The notes under the pieces are model-generated. The model saw only the letters and a list, made by a program, of their open reading frames with translations, did no database searches and was not told the DNA's origin. The position numbers and the translations under genes are program-made. Of a stretch of DNA of 64,000 nucleotides, positions 59,329-64,000 are shown piece after piece (position 1 is the first letter of the stretch; each line of letters opens with the position of its first letter). Source of the stretch: Epiperipatus broadwayi (taxonomy: Eukaryota > Onychophora > Udeonychophora > Euonychophora > Peripatidae); NCBI GenBank assembly GCA_028023455.1, contig JAQFVV010012982.1, positions 122,001 to 186,000 on the forward strand, written 5' to 3'.

Positions 59329-60532
59329 TTAAATGCTTTTATTGAAATTAAAAAAATTGTTTTTTTTTTGTTAACTTTTGATCTTTTTCAAGTTAGAATG
59401 AAATTATGAAATTAAGGTTTAATATATTTAAATTCAATAGAATTTCTTGAAAATTAATATATAACTAAGTTATACCATTTGTAAGGTGGAAAAATATAAA
59501 GAATATTCAATAATTTCATGTATAGCTGTTAACAATTATTCTTAGAACTTTTATTTGTTTTAAATAATAATAATAATCATGAGAGGGCAGTATAATTTTT
59601 AAATTTCAATTTAATAACATTTTTTAACAATTTAACTCTTAATGCTTATATCATATATATATAACAAATCAGTAACTATGTTTTCTATTTAAAATTGTTT
59701 GATAGTTTCTATTTTTATTTAAAAACAATTATTTAAAAAAAGAAAGTAAACTACAAAACTCACATTATTTGAAATGATCACGAAAAGTTAAAAATGATTG
59801 AGAATTTTTTCTTTAACATTTTTTCATACAACTGTTTTAAAATTAAAATAAATCTATCAAACAATTTTAAATAGAAAACTTAGTTCCTAATTTATTATAC
59901 ATATATAATTATTTACACATACTAAATATAATATATACATTAAGAGTATATTTATTAACTTACTGCAGAAATATGTAATAACTTATACATACTATATGAG
60001 TGATATTGATTTAAAGTAAAATTATATGTATTAAGTGAAGTTCATTTACAATATATACAAATGTGTTATTATGTACAAATACTAAATATAATATATACAT
60101 AAGGGATATATATTTTAACTTATAGCAAAAATATCTAGTGATATATATATATATATATATCAATTATAAGTGTCCAGTCAATTTAAAATGCAATATAGTT
60201 TTACAGTTTTGTTTATTGTGCCAATACTAAAAACTTAAAAATAAGTTTTAAAAAAAAAAATATATTACATGCTTTTATTAACTGTACATTAAAATAAAAT
60301 AAAATAATTCTTTCTTCAACCACAATTGGAGTTTTTAGATTTAACTTGAAATAATAGCATGGAGAGTCTAGAAATTAATTAAGTCAATCCCTATTTTTTA
60401 TAACAAGGAATTCATGTAATTAATTTCTGTTTTCCCCATGCTTTTATTTCAAATTAAATCTAAAATCTCCAATTGTGGTTGAAAAACAACTGTTATATTT
60501 ATTTTTAGAGGACAATCAATAAAAGCATTTAA
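59329..60532 (-). mobile_element. 1.20-kb AT-rich TIR element, copy 2 (inverted relative to 23.8 kb)
   Basis: The ends are TTAAATGCTTTT (59329) and AAAAGCATTTAA (60521-60532). The palindromic module here lies at the right (60265-60532), mirroring its left position in copy 1. Shared internal blocks include TATTGATTTAAAGTAAAATTATA, a (TA)n tract at 60141-60160 and the GAGGGCAGT block. It is diverged but collinear with copy 1 when inverted. Confidence 0.7.
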
Positions 60533-61528
60533 TATAAAAAAAATTAACTCTATATTTTATTTTTCAGATATTATAATTATACTTTCAAAAATTTAGATCA
60601 ATTTACTTTAAAAACATCACTTGATTTCTATTTATATTGAATATATACTTTTAAAAGCAGACATTTACTTTCTATTTCAGAGTAGCTTGACAGACACTCA
60701 TTAACATATAAGAACAAGTAGTCTAAAAATCCTCAATTAGAAGATTATTATTTAGAAACTAGTGGAAATACGGAAAATAGCACTATCATATACAGAGTAT
60801 TAACAATTCAAGATTAGAATAAATAGCTCTGGAGTAAAGTAAAAAGAGAATATCTGGTTCTTAAAGTATTATCTTGTTTCTTTGAAACAAGTGCTTCTAA
60901 AGTATCGTAACAATTCAGACTACATTTTAAATTGAGTTAGATTGACCTGATAAGCTTTTTACCCACACACTAAAATAGCAATTTAAAATAAAAGTAAAAG
61001 AAAGAATAAATTGAGCTAATTCTTATAAGGGATCAAAGTAGTTAGGGTATTAATTGACAATCCCCAATGAACTTAGTATTGGGTATTAAAACTGATAAAA
61101 GGAAAAAGGTGAAATTGTATAATTAGCATATGTTAATAGGAAACTGAATGAAAAACCATCTTTCCGAGGTGTAATTATAAAACTTACAAGAGTCCAAGTT
61201 ATGAGCAAAGTACGCAGATCAGAATTTTTTATTGCAAAGGTTACAAGTCTCTTTATTTCTTTTATTTTCCATTAATACCAATAATATATTTTTTTAGATT
61301 AAAAAAAAGAAAATAGGTTAATTAATCTAAGTTTTATACTTTTCTGATTAATCTATTTATTTAGATAAGGTAATAAAAATGTATTACTTATCTATTAATA
61401 ATTAAAAAATTATCTAGTAATTCTATGTGTTTGAATTTGGAAAAATGTTAATCAATAAAATTAGAGATAAAAATAATATTTTGATATTTTTTATATTTCT
61501 TTGTAATAGCCTAAAAACGATTTACTCG
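60533..61528. other. AT-rich DNA, no recognised feature
   Basis: Nothing supportable was seen. Confidence 0.45.
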
Positions 61529-61582
61529 CTGATGAAGAAGCTTCCAAATAAACAAAACAAATTTCGCTTAAAACTATTAAAT

Positions 61583-61622
61583 GGGCCAAGCGCTTTCGAG
61601 GTTTGCCCTCATATTCATGGCT
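61583..61622 (-). ncRNA. Hammerhead-like motif in PLE 3' region
   Basis: Minus strand: AGCC, ATGAATATGA, the short stem GAGG/CCTC, GAAAG, a two-base loop, CTT, GGCC. The layout is the same as at 33824-33868, including the unusual ATGA-xTA-TGA core. Conservation of this odd core between two diverged PLEs argues that it is a family trait and not private decay. Confidence 0.4.
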
Positions 61623-61653
61623 GACGAAAGTAATAAATCTTTACGTAGTGTTA

Positions 61654-62715
61654 TTAAATAACAAATATGCAAATATAAATGCAAATCAGTTTGACCATTT
61701 TTTTTGAAATGGAAAAACACGTGTTGCGTCTATTGATAGAATTGTTGTCGCAAATAATAAAGAATGCCTCTTTGATCTTTCTTTTACAGTCGTTGGTTTC
61801 AGGGCATACAATCCTGGGGTTGCCTGGTTCGAACACATGGCCAGTCTGCTTTTCATGTTCCAGAAATATTGAAAAGTTATCGCTGTTCTTTTTTGCTCTT
61901 CTATAGGTATACAAGTGTTGAGCAGCTCTGTTGTGAACAGTGGCCTTAGTTTCCCCATAGTATGTGGCTTTGCATCCGGCCTGTGGACATGACATGCTGT
62001 AAATCACCTGGGGTGTTTGAGATGGGTCTGTTCTATCCTTTGAATTATTAATGAGTCTGTTAGAATTAGGGGGAGTACGAAAACCAACCTTAAATTCCCC
62101 AGTTAAAGTCTTTATTATCTGTTGTGATACTTTGGGAATATAAGGGAGTGTAATTTGAGGCTTATCCTTATTTTTGTGGTTAGCTATTAGTTTACTGTGA
62201 AATTGCTTAATTTTCTTTGCAATTGATCTGTAGCTGAAACCTACGCTAAGCAAATCTTTTATATAAATTGCGATGTTGGTCTTTCTATCGGCTTCAAATT
62301 TACATAAATTTTGATTTCTAAATAAAAACGCATTGAGCCCTGTGAATTTATGTGCAGTAGGTGACATGGATTTCGGGTGAGTAAAGCCTCAGATCTCAAG
62401 GGGTTTAACTATCATACTATAATGCAGATCTCTGTTTTCTCTATGGACCAGCAAATCCAAATATTTAAGCTTCTGCCCTTCGCTCTCCCAAGTGGTGTTT
62501 ATGATCAATTTAGATTGTAGTTGTAATTCATTTTGAATATTGACAATTACATTTTTTGGCGCTGCCATAAATACAACATCTACATAACGCACGTAAATTA
62601 ATCCAGCATTGTTAGCAGTGTGTTTAACAATAGTATGTTTTTCAAAAAAGTTTAAGAAGATGCTGGATATTATTCCACTTAGGGGAAGACCCATAGGCCA
62701 ATCTTCTTTAAAAAC
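61654..62715 (-). pseudogene. Penelope-like RT/GIY-YIG, 5'-truncated, related to the 32-kb element
   Basis: Homology begins at DWPMGLPLSGIISSIF (motif B, about 62705-62655) and continues through YVRYVDVVFMA. The second catalytic Asp of YVDD is Val there. An in-frame TGA at 62389 interrupts PLEI-stop-GFTH. The remaining 237 codons give SPTAHKFTGLNAFLFRN, FRTPPNSNRLINN, and a GIY-YIG domain (PQAGC, TYYGETKATVHNRAAQH, CKRKIKEAFFI), which is intact to 61654. Compare SGLASFLHRNR and KRKIKEALFI at 32-34 kb. The N terminus and RT motif A are missing. The 3' flank to about 61530 likely holds the terminal repeat. Confidence 0.87.
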
Positions 62716-64000
62716 AAAGAAATATTTTTTAGTACAGGAAAAGGAAAAGAAATGTAATTAATTTAATAATTAATTAATTTGTTACAATAAACAAAGGTAT
62801 CCAGATTTGTTTACTGAAACTTTACAGTATGATGCATATTTTTGGTGACATTTAGAATTTTAAAAACCTAATACTTTTCAAAGTCATAAAGAAACTTTAG
62901 TCATCAACTTCTTTACACAACACCCAGATACCAATATGAAAATTTTCAGATCATTGCAAATTAAGGATACTTGGACCAAATTAGAAATATCTGGATAAAG
63001 GGAAAATTTTATCTCTGTATGGATGATAAAAAAGATCAACACTCAGTGACTACTTAAGATTTGTTCAAAGAAACTAGAAATTTTGAAAGAAATAGTTTAT
63101 TTATATTATTAAATTTTTATTATTTTTTAATTATTGACATTGTTGGTATATAGTATTTTTATTATCTTTTGAGGTGAGAAGTTAGCATTATTCTATGAAA
63201 GTTTGTTTGGTTAAACTTCCTTTTGTAATAATGGAATAAGGATACTAGCATTAACTTGAGAGTTCTATATTGTATTTGTAGCCCATGAAAAGTTCTATAT
63301 CTGACTCTGCATTAATTCTTTATATAATTTTATATTTTTATTATTATTACCTATTTGCATTTACATCTCTAACAATAAGAGCAAATCATTTTGTAGATTC
63401 AAATAAGTCACAAATGTAGACTAACCACTAAAACAATGAAATATGTCTTAAATGTGCGATACATCATCAACTCTAGTTTCTATTTTAATGGCCATATCCT
63501 ATTTAACATATAAAATTTATTTTTCCCCTTTAATCTACTTAATGATGGACATATAGTCATCATCAAACCTGTGTATAACCAAATTCTTGGTTCACACCAT
63601 TTAATGATATATTAATCACAAAATAATAATAATAATTTAATGAGATATACAATACAGATAATGGATCTACCTTAATAAAATAAATCCCTGAAAATAGATA
63701 TATTTAATTGTTCCCAAAGTATTTATGAGCATTGACTTATTGATCTCAAGCCTCAATCTACAAGATATAGTAAGAATTATGCTGGTAACTTATACACATT
63801 GATTTCTCATATATTCAATTAAGATATTTGCCAAACCTGCTCTAACTCAATATCACCAGGGTGGTAGTAATGACACCATTGGAACACTTAGATTGTTCAT
63901 GGGTAAGAAGGTATGACAATTTCATTTGAGTAAATTTGATGATACATATAAAATCTCTTTCCTGTATCTTTCTGTAAATTAGGCTAAGATTAATTCTAAA
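62716..64000. other. AT-rich DNA, no recognised feature
   Basis: Nothing supportable up to the window edge. Confidence 0.45.

Noticed and set aside
1-64000. CRISPR array, operon or prokaryotic gene cluster
   Set aside because: No regularly spaced repeats and no dense gene packing. The content is wholly eukaryotic mobile-element DNA.

Overview
This is non-coding, repeat-rich DNA from an animal nuclear genome. By eye it is roughly three quarters A+T. Microsatellites are frequent, no convincing host gene is visible, and there is no prokaryotic gene organisation. Almost every protein-like reading frame belongs to a eukaryotic mobile element: Penelope-like elements (PLEs), a Tx1/L1-type LINE, piggyBac and mariner. 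The smaller repeats are SINEs built on tRNA-like heads, including a tRNA-Gly(UCC)-derived family. This mix suggests a metazoan, plausibly an aquatic invertebrate, but the sequence does not fix the species.

Layout. 0-12 kb: mostly anonymous AT-rich DNA with three tRNA-Gly SINE copies (1.85, 8.1, 9.5 kb), a second tRNA-like repeat (3.1-3.35 kb) and a LINE gag fragment (5.0-5.3 kb). 12.26-17.24 kb: a full-length 5.0-kb LINE with a 13-bp target-site duplication (TSD), broken by two frameshifts. 18.6-25 kb: a PLE-LTR-like piece, a foldback element with hammerhead-ribozyme-like motifs, a LINE tail fragment, a head-to-head tRNA-like repeat and a 1.27-kb AT-rich element. 26.6-28.2 kb: a decayed piggyBac transposase. 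28.7-34 kb: a SINE, the inverted partner of the 18.6-kb repeat, and a second SINE abutting a PLE with 176-bp inverted terminal repeats. 38.4-39.8 kb: strong hairpin elements. 41.5-46.5 kb: a PLE fragment, then a 4.4-kb PLE insertion made of a full copy head-to-head with a 5'-truncated inverted copy. 49.1-49.8 kb: a second hammerhead-bearing foldback copy. 52.3 kb: a fifth tRNA-Gly SINE. 53.66-54.60 kb: a TA-flanked DNA transposon without a transposase. 55.6-57.8 kb: another PLE lineage. 58.3-58.6 kb: a mariner remnant. 59.3-60.5 kb: an inverted copy of the 24-kb element. 61.5-62.7 kb: a 5'-truncated PLE related to the one at 32 kb.

How the parts relate. The autonomous families (PLE, LINE, piggyBac, mariner) are all disabled here by frameshifts, stops or lost catalytic residues. 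The non-autonomous families (SINEs, foldbacks, TIR elements) often keep clean TSDs, so they were probably moved in trans. The most interesting signal is a set of hammerhead-like motifs in PLE terminal repeats and, separately, in two foldback elements that look like paired inverted PLE-type terminal repeats with little between them.
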